Assembly: GCA_965284315.1 (NCBI GenBank)
Contig: OZ260072.1
Location: 3,162,001 to 3,226,000 of the forward strand
Origin: PCRC01 sp017848435
GTDB lineage: Bacteria; Pseudomonadota; Gammaproteobacteria; Burkholderiales; Burkholderiaceae_C
Length of the DNA stretch: 64,000 bases
Direction: 5' to 3'
Shown piece after piece: positions 34,654 through 44,025 of this stretch; position 1 is the first letter of the stretch; each line of letters opens with the position of its first letter. Made by a program: the position numbers and the translations under genes. Under the pieces are notes generated by a model that saw only the letters and a list, made by a program, of their open reading frames with translations, had not been told where the DNA came from and did not search any database.

Positions 34654-37600
34654 TTAGGCTTTTATCCGCCTCCGGCGCATCAACCAATAAGCTGCTGGAA
34701 TCACAAACATCGACAACAGTGGCGCGGTCACCATACCGCCCACCATGGGCGCAGCGATGCGCTGCATCACTTCGCTGCCGGTACCGGCACCCCAGAGAAT
34801 CGGCAGCAGTCCCGCCAGGATCACCGCCACCGTCATGGCTTTGGGTCGCACGCGCAGCACCGCGCCTTCACGAATCGCGTCCAGCAACACGCTGTTGGGG
34901 TTGTCGTCGCGTGCCAAACGCCGGTCTTGTGCTTCCCAAGCCTGCTTTAGGTACAGCAGCATGATCACGCCAAACTCAGCCGTTACACCGGCCAGCGCAA
35001 TGAAGCCAATCGCACTGGCAATCGACAGGTTGTGTCCCAGCAGGTACAGCAGCCAGTAGCCGCCGATCAGCGAAAAAGGCATGGCCGCCAGGATCAGCAG
35101 TGCTTCATCAAAGCGCCTGAAGGTCAGGTACAACAGCACAAAGATGATCAGCAGCGTGAAGGGCACCACCACCTTGAGTTTGGCGGTCGCCCGCTCCAGA
35201 AACTCAAACTGGCCCGACCATGACACCGAATAGCCGGGCGTCAGCTTCACCTGGCTGGCTACCGCTTGCTGCATGTCCAGCACCGCGCTTTTGAGGTCCC
35301 GCCCACGAATGTCCACATACACCCAGCCCGACAGCCGCGCATTCTCGCTGCGCAGCATGGGCGGACCGTCGCTGATACGGATGTCGGCAACATCACCGAG
35401 CACCAGCCTGGCACCGCGTTCGGTGATGAAGGGCAAGCGCCGCAATTTTTCAAGGGAATCGCGCACCTCGCGCGGGTAGCGCACGTTAATGGGAAAGCGC
35501 TGCAGACCTTCCACCGTCTCACCCACGTTGTCGCCGCCGATGGCCGAGGTCACCACCGACTGCACGTCGCTGATGTTCATTCCGAAGCGCGCTGCGGCAT
35601 CGCGGTTGATGGTGATGTCAACGTAACGTCCCCCGGTCAACCGCTCTGCCAGCGCGCTGCTCACGCCCGGCACATTTTTCAGCGCGCGTTCAATCTCGCC
35701 TGTGATCCGGTCAATCTCTGCCAAGTCTGTACCGGCTACTTTCACGCCCACTGGACTCTTGATGCCAGTGGCCAGCATGTCGATGCGGTTGCGGATCGGG
35801 GGCACCCAGATGTTCGACAAACCTGGCACCTTGACGATCTTGTCCAGTTCCTCCACCAGCTTGTCGGGCGTCATGCCGGGGCGCCATTGACTCTTGGGCT
35901 TGAACTGGATTGTGGTCTCAAACATCTCCATCGGCGCTGGGTCGGTCGCCGTTTCCGCACGCCCGGCCTTGCCGTGCACTGTCGCGACTTCCGGCAGGGT
36001 CTTGATCAGCCGGTCGGTCTGCTGCAGCAACTCCGCTGCCTTGCCGGGCGACAAGCCCGGCAAGGCGGTGGGCATGAAGAGCAGATCGCCTTCGTCCAGT
36101 GGCGGCATGAACTCGCCGCCGATCTGCGAGGCAGGCCATGCGGTGGCGGCCAGCAGCACCACCGCTGCGGCAATCGTGGCGCGCGGCCAGCGCAGCACCG
36201 CGTCCAGCAGCGGGCGGTAAATCCAGATCAAGGCCCGGTTGATCGGGTTCTTTTGCTCGTCTGGTATGCGGCCGCGAATCAGGTAGCCCATCAGCACCGG
36301 GATCAAGGTAACCGACAGGCCAGCCGCTGCTGCCATCGCATAGGTCTTGGTGAATGCCAGCGGGGCGAATAGCCGACCCTCTTGCGCCTCCAGGGTGAAC
36401 ACCGGTATGAACGACAGCGTGATGATCAACAGGCTGAAAAACAGCGCCGGGCCCACCTCGGCGGCCGCATCACCCACCACCCGCCACTGGTCGTCGCCCT
36501 GCAGTTTCCGGTCGGTGTTGGCATGGTGCCAGCGCTCGATGTGCTTGTGCGCGTTCTCGATCATCACCACCGCCGCATCGACCATTGCACCAATCGCAAT
36601 CGCAATCCCGCCCAGCGACATCACGTTGGCATTCACGCCCTGGTACTGCATGACGATGAAGCTGGCCAGAATGCCCAGGGGCAGCGAGACAATCGCCACC
36701 AGCGACGAGCGCAGGTGAAAAAGAAAAACGAAGCAGACCAGCGCCACCACAATGAACTCTTCAAGCAGCTTGTAGCTCAGGTTTTCCACCGCGCGCTCGA
36801 TCAGGCCGGAGCGGTCGTAGGTCGGCACGATCTCCACGCCCGGCGGCAGGCTGGACTGCAGCGATGCGATCTTGGCTTTCACCGCCGCAATGGTTTCCAG
36901 CGCGTTCTTGCCAGACCGCATGATGACCACGCCTCCGGTGGCTTCGCCCTGGCCATCCAGTTCGCTGATGCCGCGCCGCATCTCCGGGCCCAACTGCACC
37001 CGTGCCACATCGCCCAAACGCACCGACACCCCCGCATCGGTGGTCATCAGCGGGACCTTGCGAAAATCCTCCAGGCCTTGCAGATAGCCCGAGGCCCGCA
37101 CCACATACTCGGCCTCACCCAGTTCCAGCACCGAGCCACCGCCCTCCTGATTCGCCTTTTGCAGCGCCTCAACCACCCGCGTGTGGGGAATCCCATAGGC
37201 TGCCAGCTTGTCCGGGTCCAGTACCACTTGGTATTGTTTGACGAAGCCACCGACCGAAGCCACTTCCGACACGTTCAGCACGGTTTTGAGTTCGTACTTC
37301 AGGAACCAGTCTTGCAGCGCGCGCAACTGGCCGGCGTCCATTTGGCCGCTGCGATCCACCAGCGCGTAGGTGTAGATCCAGCCAACACCGGTCGCGTCTG
37401 GCCCGAGGGCGGTCTTGGCGCTGGGCGGCAGCCGCGATTGCACCTGGTTCAGGTACTCCAGCACGCGCGAGCGGGCCCAGTAAGGATCGGTGCCGTCCTC
37501 AAACAGCACGTAGACAAAGGAGTCACCAAAAAACGAATAACCGCGCACCACCTTGGCCCCAGGCACCGACAACATGGTGGTGGTGAGCGGGTAGGTCACC

Positions 37601-37791
37601 TGGTTCTCCACAATGCGCGGCGCCTGGCCAGGGTAGGTGGTGCGGATGATGACCTGCACGTCCGACAGGTCGGGCAGCGCGTCCAGCGGCGTTCTCTGGA
37701 CCGACCAGAGTCCCCAGGCGGTGACCATCACCGTGGCCAGCAGCACCAGAAACCGGTTGACGATGGACCAGCGAATCAGTGCGGCAATCAT
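34654..37791 (-). CDS. cusA: CusA-type Cu(I)/Ag(I) RND efflux pump
   Basis: 1045-aa inner-membrane pump. TM4 carries AIGAMVDAAVVMIENAHKH, the signature of the Cu/Ag group (HME4). Methionine-rich stretches in the periplasmic loops (EVMQRIAAPMVGGM; EMFETTIQF) fit soft-metal transport. Its start overlaps the cusB stop by four bases. It exports Cu(I) or Ag(I) from the periplasm and cytoplasm with CusB and CusC. Confidence 0.95.
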   Translation of the reverse strand: MIAALIRWSIVNRFLVLLATVMVTAWGLWSVQRTPLDALPDLSDVQVIIRTTYPGQAPRIVENQVTYPLTTTMLSVPGAKVVRGYSFFGDSFVYVLFEDGTDPYWARSRVLEYLNQVQSRLPPSAKTALGPDATGVGWIYTYALVDRSGQMDAGQLRALQDWFLKYELKTVLNVSEVASVGGFVKQYQVVLDPDKLAAYGIPHTRVVEALQKANQEGGGSVLELGEAEYVVRASGYLQGLEDFRKVPLMTTDAGVSVRLGDVARVQLGPEMRRGISELDGQGEATGGVVIMRSGKNALETIAAVKAKIASLQSSLPPGVEIVPTYDRSGLIERAVENLSYKLLEEFIVVALVCFVFLFHLRSSLVAIVSLPLGILASFIVMQYQGVNANVMSLGGIAIAIGAMVDAAVVMIENAHKHIERWHHANTDRKLQGDDQWRVVGDAAAEVGPALFFSLLIITLSFIPVFTLEAQEGRLFAPLAFTKTYAMAAAAGLSVTLIPVLMGYLIRGRIPDEQKNPINRALIWIYRPLLDAVLRWPRATIAAAVVLLAATAWPASQIGGEFMPPLDEGDLLFMPTALPGLSPGKAAELLQQTDRLIKTLPEVATVHGKAGRAETATDPAPMEMFETTIQFKPKSQWRPGMTPDKLVEELDKIVKVPGLSNIWVPPIRNRIDMLATGIKSPVGVKVAGTDLAEIDRITGEIERALKNVPGVSSALAERLTGGRYVDITINRDAAARFGMNISDVQSVVTSAIGGDNVGETVEGLQRFPINVRYPREVRDSLEKLRRLPFITERGARLVLGDVADIRISDGPPMLRSENARLSGWVYVDIRGRDLKSAVLDMQQAVASQVKLTPGYSVSWSGQFEFLERATAKLKVVVPFTLLIIFVLLYLTFRRFDEALLILAAMPFSLIGGYWLLYLLGHNLSIASAIGFIALAGVTAEFGVIMLLYLKQAWEAQDRRLARDDNPNSVLLDAIREGAVLRVRPKAMTVAVILAGLLPILWGAGTGSEVMQRIAAPMVGGMVTAPLLSMFVIPAAYWLMRRRRIKA

Positions 37792-39410
37792 CGCGATGCT
37801 CCTGGCGCACGGCTGGCGGCGGTGGCCGGTGCCGGTGAAGGTAAAGGCGCGGGCGCAACAGGGTTGATGCTTGTGAGCGTCGGCTCACCGCCCTTGGGCA
37901 ACACAAACTGGAACTGCACGGTGTCGCCCACTTCCACGTTGCGTGGCAAACCTGCTTCAGGCAGCTTGAACTCCATCGTCATGGCCTTCATGCCCAGGGA
38001 ATCAATGTCGCCATGGGAAAGCGTGACCCGGTCTTTGGCGATGGCCTCGACTTTGGCGTCACCCTGGTGCTTTTGCAGTGCCGCAGGCGCCTCGTTGTTG
38101 AGCCGGGCTTCCACGCCCTTCAGGCTGGCTTCCGAGTCGATCAGGAACTGGGACGACACGACCACCTTCTGACCGAGCGTCAGGCCAGACTTGATCTCGG
38201 TCTGCCCCTCGCTTTCAATGCCAGTCTCTACATTCACAGGCCGGTAGCGGCCACCCTCTTCGGCCAACATCACCACGCTGCGTTGGCCAGTGGCAATGAT
38301 GGCCTCTGTCGGCACCAGCAGCGCTGGCACCGCGCGCTTGTCCATGAACCGCATATTGACCAACATGCCTGGCGAGAGGACGCCGCCTGCATTGGTCAGT
38401 TGCACACGCGCCTTGAGGGTGCGGGTGGCGGGTGCGACCTCCGGCAAGATGGCCTGAACCGTGCCCTTGAATACCGTCCCCGGCGCACCAGGGCTGCGTG
38501 CCTCAACCGGGGTGCCATTGCGAAGCAGGGCAATCTGGCTTTCTGGGACTTCGGCCACCGCCCAGACTGTGCTCAGGCCATTGATGCGTGCCAGCAGCAT
38601 GCCGGGCGAGACTGTCATGCCAACACGGGCCACGAGTTCAGCCACCACGCCGCTGGTCGGGACGGTCAGGGTGATGCGTGCCTGCGGCATGCCTGTGGAT
38701 TCGACCCGCGCAATCTGCGCCTCGTCCATGCCGGTGAGCAGCATGCGCTGGCGCGCTGCTGCCACCAGCCTGTCGTCCGTACCTGCCGCACGCCTGACCG
38801 CCAGGAACTCCTGCTGTGCGGCAATCCATTCGGGCACATACAGGTCGGCGAACGGCTGACCAGCGCGCACCGCGTCCAGAGTGGCGCGCACATGCAGGCG
38901 CTCAATAAAACCGGCTGCGCGGGCCTGCACCACCGACTGGTCGCGCTCGTTCCAGGCAATACTGCCAACCGCCTGCAACTGCGGGTTCAACGCCCCTTGC
39001 ACCACCTCGGCGGTGCGCAGGCCGAGGTTCTGCTGCACCCGTGGACTCACCGTCACATTGCTGCCGTCCTGCGTACCAGCGCCGGTGTAGACCGGCACCA
39101 GCATCATGTCCATGAAGGGCGACTTGGCTGGTGCATCAAAGCGTTTGCCCGGCACCATGGGGTCGTGGTAATAAATGATCTTCTGGCCAGTCTTGGGGTC
39201 TACATCACCGGCCTTGATGCCGTCCTTGATGTGGCGGCGCGTGGCTTCTTCACCGGCAGCGATGCTGCTCAAGTCCACTGGAGCAGACGCATCGCTGGCT
39301 TCTCCGCCGCTGCCTGAACCTTGCTTCATGCCCATCATGAAGACGGCGTAGCCGCTGCCGGCCAGGACGGCCACGGCAGCCATGGTCAAAAGAATGGTTT
39401 TGGTTTTCAT
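37788..39410 (-). CDS. cusB: CusB-type adaptor with fused heavy-metal and CusF-like domains
   Basis: 540 aa from ATG 39410 (MKTKTILLTMAAVAVLAGSG). After the membrane anchor comes a heavy-metal-binding segment (IIYYHDPMVPGKRFDAPAKS, then PFMDMMLVPVY) with Met ligands. The adaptor barrel and helical hairpin follow. A C-terminal CusF-like domain (about 455-525; HGDIDSLGMKAMTMEFKLPE) has the HG...MKAMTM copper-binding pattern. Many Cus systems have CusF as a separate protein only; here one is fused and another is encoded at 47641-47943. Confidence 0.93.
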   Translation of the reverse strand: MKTKTILLTMAAVAVLAGSGYAVFMMGMKQGSGSGGEASDASAPVDLSSIAAGEEATRRHIKDGIKAGDVDPKTGQKIIYYHDPMVPGKRFDAPAKSPFMDMMLVPVYTGAGTQDGSNVTVSPRVQQNLGLRTAEVVQGALNPQLQAVGSIAWNERDQSVVQARAAGFIERLHVRATLDAVRAGQPFADLYVPEWIAAQQEFLAVRRAAGTDDRLVAAARQRMLLTGMDEAQIARVESTGMPQARITLTVPTSGVVAELVARVGMTVSPGMLLARINGLSTVWAVAEVPESQIALLRNGTPVEARSPGAPGTVFKGTVQAILPEVAPATRTLKARVQLTNAGGVLSPGMLVNMRFMDKRAVPALLVPTEAIIATGQRSVVMLAEEGGRYRPVNVETGIESEGQTEIKSGLTLGQKVVVSSQFLIDSEASLKGVEARLNNEAPAALQKHQGDAKVEAIAKDRVTLSHGDIDSLGMKAMTMEFKLPEAGLPRNVEVGDTVQFQFVLPKGGEPTLTSINPVAPAPLPSPAPATAASRAPGASR

Positions 39411-40711
39411 GGTGATGTCTCCGGGACGAAGGTGGTCAGACGCCACTGCACGGCACGCAGCCGCGACTCAAGTTCAAGGGCGCGCAGGCCGATATCGGAC
39501 TGCTGTTTGCGGGCTTCCTGCACGCTGGCCAGGGTGTCTTTGCCGCTTTCGTAGGCTGCCAACGTGTAGGCGCTGCGCTGGCTGGCCAGCGGCAAGGCTT
39601 GCTGCGTCAGGCGTTGCAGCTTGTGCTGCAGCTCAGTGCTTTCTGCCAAAAGGGTGTCGATCTCCTGCGTGTGCCGACGCAGCAGCTCATCACGCTCGGC
39701 GTCAATGCGCGTCAGCTCCTTTTGGCGGGCGCGAATTTGCGGTTCCTGGCGTTTTCCTGTGGCCACCGGCAGCTCGAAGGTGACCTGCGCGGACACGAGG
39801 TCTCCGAAGCTCTGGCCTCGTCTGCCGTAGCCGACGCTCCAACTCCAGTCGCCAGACTGCGCCGCCTCGGCCTCGCGCAGTTCGGCTTCTGCCATGGCCC
39901 GCATCGGGGTCAGGGCCTCGACCTCTGGGTTGCGTGCCAGGTTGCTCAGCAGGTGGTCCCGGTCCACCGCAAAGGTTGGTGCTGCTGCAGGTGATTTGGC
40001 GGCGATGCCAGCTGAAACCGGGCTGGCAAGCCATCGGGCGAGCATGGCGGTGGCCTGCGTGACCTCGCGCTGCAGTTCGTCCTTGCGATCTGCCAATGCC
40101 AGAGCTTCCAGTTCGACCATCGCCACATCGGCGGCGCTGATCTTGCCGGCTGCGAACTGCGCGGGTGCCGCCTGCTGTAGCAGCTGGTGGTGGCTGTTCA
40201 ACTCGTCATAGAGTGTCAAACGGCGCTGCGCGAAGTGGCTGGCCAACCAAGCCAGACCGGCTTCGCGGCGCACCGACTGGCGTTCCACGCCAAGCAGTGC
40301 TTGTTCCCGCTCGGTGCGGGCCAGCGCGGCGTCGCTGCGCGCCGCGCGTTTGGCGCGGTTGGGCACGTCCTGCGCGTAGCCAATTTGCCGCATCGTGAAG
40401 TCGTCCCGTGTCAGGCTGCCCTTGTTGGGACCACTGACCGGGAAGTCGGCAAGGCCCAGGGAGAGCCTGGGGTCGGGCAGTTGCCCAGCACTGGTCTCCA
40501 GTGCTGCCGCACCCTGAACGCTGGCGGCGCGCCCCTGCAAACTGGGTGCGCGTTCGACAGCCGTGCGGATGGCTTCGTCAAAGCCGATCTCCTGGGTCAA
40601 TGCACTGATGTGCAGCGCGATGAGAAAAGCGCCTGCGCCAATGCGGCGAATAAAGCGGTTGGGGCGCGTGACGGTATGGTGCGCCATGGGTGGCGGCGTG
40701 GCCTGGTTCAT
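39407..40711 (-). CDS. cusC: CusC-type outer-membrane efflux channel
   Basis: 434-aa TolC-family protein. ATG 40711 has AAAGGA upstream. The signal region (IGAGAFLIALHISALTQE) is followed by long helical repeats (EIGFDEAIRTAVERAPSLQG; LTRIDAERDELLRRHTQEID). No lipobox Cys, unlike E. coli CusC. It overlaps cusB by four bases and forms the outer-membrane exit of the Cus pump. Confidence 0.88.
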   Translation of the reverse strand: MNQATPPPMAHHTVTRPNRFIRRIGAGAFLIALHISALTQEIGFDEAIRTAVERAPSLQGRAASVQGAAALETSAGQLPDPRLSLGLADFPVSGPNKGSLTRDDFTMRQIGYAQDVPNRAKRAARSDAALARTEREQALLGVERQSVRREAGLAWLASHFAQRRLTLYDELNSHHQLLQQAAPAQFAAGKISAADVAMVELEALALADRKDELQREVTQATAMLARWLASPVSAGIAAKSPAAAPTFAVDRDHLLSNLARNPEVEALTPMRAMAEAELREAEAAQSGDWSWSVGYGRRGQSFGDLVSAQVTFELPVATGKRQEPQIRARQKELTRIDAERDELLRRHTQEIDTLLAESTELQHKLQRLTQQALPLASQRSAYTLAAYESGKDTLASVQEARKQQSDIGLRALELESRLRAVQWRLTTFVPETSP

Positions 40712-40828
40712 GTCAAATTCCTTTGGACAGCTGAGCCGCGAGCGCGCAGTGGCGCAGCGACAGCTACAAGAAAAGCGGGAGAGGAAAAGAAGTGCCCCGG
40801 CAGCCGAGCTGCGGACGCACCTACCCTG

Positions 40829-41185
40829 TCAGATCAGGGCGAGGGGTGGCTTGTGCGCTGTGCGCCGGTCGGCGCTGGCAAAACGAACTGAAATTTGCGG
40901 TTGCACCTGGGGGAGCAAGGGTATGGCGCCCACATTGGCTGTGGGCGTCTGGCCAATCAGCAGGTGACACAGGTCGCAGACGCTGCACTGCGTACAGCAA
41001 TCCATGGACGTGGGCTCGGTACTGGCCGAGTCATCTTGCAGCGAAGGTGCCAACACTGCGCTGTCGGCGGCTTTGGCTGAAGCTTGGTGAAGCGCCATCA
41101 CGCCCATGCTAGTTTGCATGTCCAGGCTGGCGAAAGCGCGCAGCGGAAACATGACGATCAGCAAGATGACCAAAAAGGAACGCAT
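40829..41185 (-). CDS. Cys-rich CzcI-like periplasmic protein heading the cus operon
   Basis: 118 aa. Signal peptide MRSFLVILLIVMFPLRAFAS, then a Cys cluster MDCCTQCSVCDLCHLL and a C-terminal FASADRRTAHKPPLALI. The cluster and the KPP tail are shared with the protein at 52417-52812, which heads the copper operon. It is likely a periplasmic Cu-binding or sensing protein. It lies 117 bp upstream of cusC in the same direction. Confidence 0.75.
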   Translation of the reverse strand: MRSFLVILLIVMFPLRAFASLDMQTSMGVMALHQASAKAADSAVLAPSLQDDSASTEPTSMDCCTQCSVCDLCHLLIGQTPTANVGAIPLLPQVQPQISVRFASADRRTAHKPPLALI

Positions 41186-41339
41186 GGTCGAATAATAGCG
41201 GAGCAGTAAGAGAGTGCGAGGGAGTGACTGTCGTTTAAAGCGAAAGTTCAGTTCGGCTCGCCAGGTAACGGCATCTCCCCGATTCGCTAACTGCTGGAAA
41301 TGAGCAATCTTCGCCTTTCAGTTTGTGGCGCAATTCGGG

Positions 41340-41681
41340 TTATTGCGCACCGCTTTTACCGGCTCCGACCATGATGATCATCACTCCAATCAGGCAGAAG
41401 CCAGCGCCCAGCCAGTCGGTAACGGTTGGCCGTACCGCATCCACCGCCCATAGCCATACCAGAGCCACGGCAAGATAGACACCAGCGTAGGCCGCATAAA
41501 CGCGCCCAGCTGGTTGCGGGTGCAGCGTCAGCAGCCAGACAAAAAGCGCCAAGTTGGCCGCAGCCGGCAACAGCACCCATGCGGAGTGGTCTTTCTTTAA
41601 CCACAGCCAGGGTAGGTAGCAACCCACGATCTCCGCAAGCGCGGTGGCGATGAACAAGAAAATGGTTTTGACAAGTTCCAT
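41340..41681 (-). CDS. ynfA: YnfA-family small membrane protein (UPF0060)
   Basis: 113 aa, four hydrophobic helices (KTIFLFIATALAEIVGCYLP; VLLPAAANLALFVWLLTL; VYAAYAGVYLAVALVWLW; GAGFCLIGVMIIMV). Related to small multidrug resistance transporters; function not firmly known. It starts on the base after the merR stop, so it is co-transcribed with merR and could be a metal-linked transporter. Confidence 0.85.
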   Translation of the reverse strand: MELVKTIFLFIATALAEIVGCYLPWLWLKKDHSAWVLLPAAANLALFVWLLTLHPQPAGRVYAAYAGVYLAVALVWLWAVDAVRPTVTDWLGAGFCLIGVMIIMVGAGKSGAQ

Positions 41682-42089
41682 CTACGTGTCCCGCAACGAC
41701 GAGATCAAAGGGCACTTCACTGAACCGTACGCCGCACTGCAACGTTCGACGAGTTGGCTCAGAGCTTTTTCAATGCGCTGCAGGTTGGCCAGCCGGTCAC
41801 GCACATCCAGCAACTTGCCCGAAGCCAGCTTGCTGGCCTCCTGGCAATGCGTCCCGTCTTCCAACTTCAGCAACTCACCGACTTCTTCAAGACTGAACCC
41901 CAGACGCTGGGAGGCTTTGATGAAACGCACGCGACCAAGGTCGGAAGCCGCATAGCGTCGAATGCTGCCGTAAGCGCGCTGAGGGAGGTACATCAGGCCC
42001 TTACGCTGGTAGTAGCGAATGGTCTCAACGTTAACGCCTGCAGCATCAGCTAGGCCACCAATTGTTAACCCATCCGCGTTCTCTTCCAT
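41682..42089 (-). CDS. merR: MerR, Hg(II)-responsive regulator
   Basis: 135-aa activator-repressor of the mer operon. HTH near the start (LTIGGLADAAGVNVETIRYY). Hg-binding C82, C117 and C126 fall at exactly the positions known for Tn501/Tn21 MerR. Divergent from merT across a textbook mer operator. ynfA follows without a gap. Confidence 0.96.
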   Translation of the reverse strand: MEENADGLTIGGLADAAGVNVETIRYYQRKGLMYLPQRAYGSIRRYAASDLGRVRFIKASQRLGFSLEEVGELLKLEDGTHCQEASKLASGKLLDVRDRLANLQRIEKALSQLVERCSAAYGSVKCPLISSLRDT

Positions 42090-42092
42090 TAC

Positions 42093-42123
42093 TTGACTCC
42101 GTACTAAGGTACGGGAATAAGCT
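42093..42123 (+). promoter_or_regulatory. mer operator/promoter (PT)
   Basis: TTGACT (-35, 42093-42098) and TAAGCT (-10, 42118-42123) lie 19 bp apart, the MerR-specific long spacer. The spacer holds the dyad CCGTACTAAGGTACGG, nearly identical to the Tn21/Tn501 operator. Confidence 0.92.
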
Positions 42124-42129
42124 TAACCC

Positions 42130-42510
42130 ATGGAACCTCAAATACCGAATGAATCCGCATCTATGGCCTCCAAGAGTGGGCTCGGCGCATTGCTTGCGAG
42201 CGGGGTCGCGGCTGTGCTCGCGTCGGCCTGCTGTTTGGGGCCGTTGCTGCTATTGGCGCTGGGTTTTTCAGGGGCCTGGATCGGAAACCTGACCGCGCTC
42301 GAACCCTACCGTTTCTTGTTCATCGGAACGGCACTGGTGGCGTTGCTGTTTGCTGGGCGAAGTATTTGGCGACCCATGCCAGACTGCCTTCCCGGTGAAT
42401 TCTGCGCTGTCCCTCGTGTCAAGCTGGCCTATCAAATCCTGTTTGGCTCTGTCGCTCTGCTGATACTGATCGCATTCGGATTTCCTTACGTTGCTCCATG
42501 GTTTTACTGA
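42130..42510 (+). CDS. merT: MerT mercuric ion transporter
   Basis: 126-aa inner-membrane Hg(II) importer with three spans. The Cys pair in the first span (ASACCLGPLLLLAL) and the cytoplasmic pair (PDCLPGEFCAVP) are both present. Normally it hands Hg(II) to MerA in the cytoplasm, but no merA is found in this window. Confidence 0.95.
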   Translation: MEPQIPNESASMASKSGLGALLASGVAAVLASACCLGPLLLLALGFSGAWIGNLTALEPYRFLFIGTALVALLFAGRSIWRPMPDCLPGEFCAVPRVKLAYQILFGSVALLILIAFGFPYVAPWFY

Positions 42511-42522
42511 AAGAAATATGAC

Positions 42523-42807
42523 ATGAAAAGCTTGCTTGCTACCGTTTTACTGACCACATTAATTGCACCAGTCTGGGCGGCGCAGAAGACAGTCACTTTG
42601 TCGCTACCAACAATGGATTGCCCGGTGTGTCCGATCACCGTGAAGAAGGCGCTGACTCAAGTGTCAGGTGTCAGTCGGGCCGAGGTGAACTTCAGCAAAC
42701 GGCTTGTCGTCGTGACGTTTGATGACGTGGTAACCAATCTCAATGCCTTGACCCGTGCAACCAAAGATGCGGGTTACCCGTCCACGCTGACGGACAGTGC
42801 GAAATGA
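42523..42807 (+). CDS. merP: MerP periplasmic mercury-binding protein
   Basis: 94 aa: signal peptide MKSLLATVLLTTLIAPVWAA then a heavy-metal-associated domain with the CxxC site in PTMDCPVCPITVKKAL. It delivers Hg(II) to MerT. Its stop overlaps the start of the next gene (ATGA). Confidence 0.95.
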   Translation: MKSLLATVLLTTLIAPVWAAQKTVTLSLPTMDCPVCPITVKKALTQVSGVSRAEVNFSKRLVVVTFDDVVTNLNALTRATKDAGYPSTLTDSAK

Positions 42808-43031
42808 GCGCAGCCGTCCTGGAGTCCATACTGACTTGCCCGCAATGTGGCCACGCCAAGCAAGAGTCGATGCCAACCGACGCTTGCCAATGGTGCTACG
42901 AATGCGAGCAATGCCACGCAATGCTCAGGCCGAAGCCGGGTGATTGCTGCGTGTACTGTTCCTATGGCTCCGTACCTTGCCCGCCGATTCAGGAGAAGAA
43001 CCAGCAGAATCGACAAAGGGATGAGCGTTGA
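42804..43031 (+). CDS. Cys-rich GDCCxYCSxGxxxCPP protein in the mer operon
   Basis: 75 aa, soluble, twelve Cys by count. It has two CxxC knuckles (LTCPQCGHAK; YECEQCHAML) and the conserved GDCCVYCSYGSVPCPPIQ. Small proteins with this motif are often encoded next to mer or other metal genes; their role is unknown, possibly Hg/Zn buffering. It is translationally coupled to merP and ends the operon where merA would normally be. Confidence 0.8.
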   Translation: MSAAVLESILTCPQCGHAKQESMPTDACQWCYECEQCHAMLRPKPGDCCVYCSYGSVPCPPIQEKNQQNRQRDER

Positions 43032-43130
43032 CTGCAAAGTGCATGACCGACGTGTGGGGCACTGAGATTTTCACTTGCACCATTGCGGATATACGCTTCT
43101 ATAGCGTACCAGCCTAGCGCCAAAGCTGAC

Positions 43131-43931
43131 CTACTGATTGAGCAGGTTCCTGATACCGTTCGCCAACGATTGGGCATGGGTAAAGATCATGTCATGCCCG
43201 GCGTTAATGGTCTGCAGTTGAGCATTCGCATAGCCTTCAATGCCGCTCGCCACGGGCGCCGGTGGCGCAGTCTTGTCCTTCATACCTTGTATGAAGAGCA
43301 GGGGTACGTTGACGAGAGGTAGAAGCTCGGCAGGTTTCAACTCAATGATCAGGTGTTTGAGCGAACGCGAGTAAGACAGCCAGTTGTGACGCAATACGTC
43401 TCTGGCGACGTCAGCAGGTACATCCCGAATCAGCCGGGGCATCAAGGGCATGAGCCAAGGTCGCAGGTGGCACATGACGCTGCAAGCGACTCGGGCCAAG
43501 GGTGTTTCCAGCGCCAGCCAGCGGTTGAACAATGATTGCTCACCAATCTTTGTTCGTGCCTCGGCTTCGCTTGCGTGCCACGGCATGGCCAGTAGCGCCA
43601 GGCCTTGTACGCGGGTCGGTTGATGGGCGGCAAACGCCAACGCCAGCAGCGCCCCCATTGAGTGGCCCACAACATGGGCCTGTTCGACGTTGTGCAGTAG
43701 CAGTGTTGCGTTCAGGGCCGCAACGTGGTCTTGCAGCGTGTAGTCAATGGCGGGCTTGGGCGAGCGACCAAACCCCGAAACGTCCACCAGCAAAACGCGG
43801 TGACTGTTGGTGATTTGTCGGAACGGTGTGCCCCAGGAGGCGGTGGACCCTGCCAAACCATGCAGAAAAACGATACACGGTGAGTCAAGTCTGCCAAAGG
43901 ACTCGACATGCAGGATTGGCGAATCACTCAT
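43131..43931 (-). CDS. Alpha/beta-hydrolase
   Basis: 266-aa serine hydrolase. Oxyanion motif VFLHGLAGS near residue 22, nucleophile in GHSMGALLAL, acid in IQGMKDKTAPP, and catalytic His in INAGHDMIF. Substrate unknown. It lies between mer and the second two-component system, downstream of the latter in the same direction; no metal link is evident. An MerB role is excluded because it is a different family. Confidence 0.85.
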   Translation of the reverse strand: MSDSPILHVESFGRLDSPCIVFLHGLAGSTASWGTPFRQITNSHRVLLVDVSGFGRSPKPAIDYTLQDHVAALNATLLLHNVEQAHVVGHSMGALLALAFAAHQPTRVQGLALLAMPWHASEAEARTKIGEQSLFNRWLALETPLARVACSVMCHLRPWLMPLMPRLIRDVPADVARDVLRHNWLSYSRSLKHLIIELKPAELLPLVNVPLLFIQGMKDKTAPPAPVASGIEGYANAQLQTINAGHDMIFTHAQSLANGIRNLLNQ

Positions 43932-44025
43932 GGTTTTCCTTTGCCCTGCATCAGCTGGTCTGATGGTGATTTGCCGTCATTGTGAACACGTCGCCGAGTT
44001 GCATGTTGTTTTTGAGCTGCGTTTT

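Noticed and set aside
36382..38172. 596-codon plus-strand frame over cusA/cusB
   Set aside because: Antisense to two well-supported overlapping genes.
43131..43931. Organomercurial lyase (merB) next to mer genes
   Set aside because: The protein is a classic alpha/beta-hydrolase with Ser-Asp-His residues, not the MerB fold.
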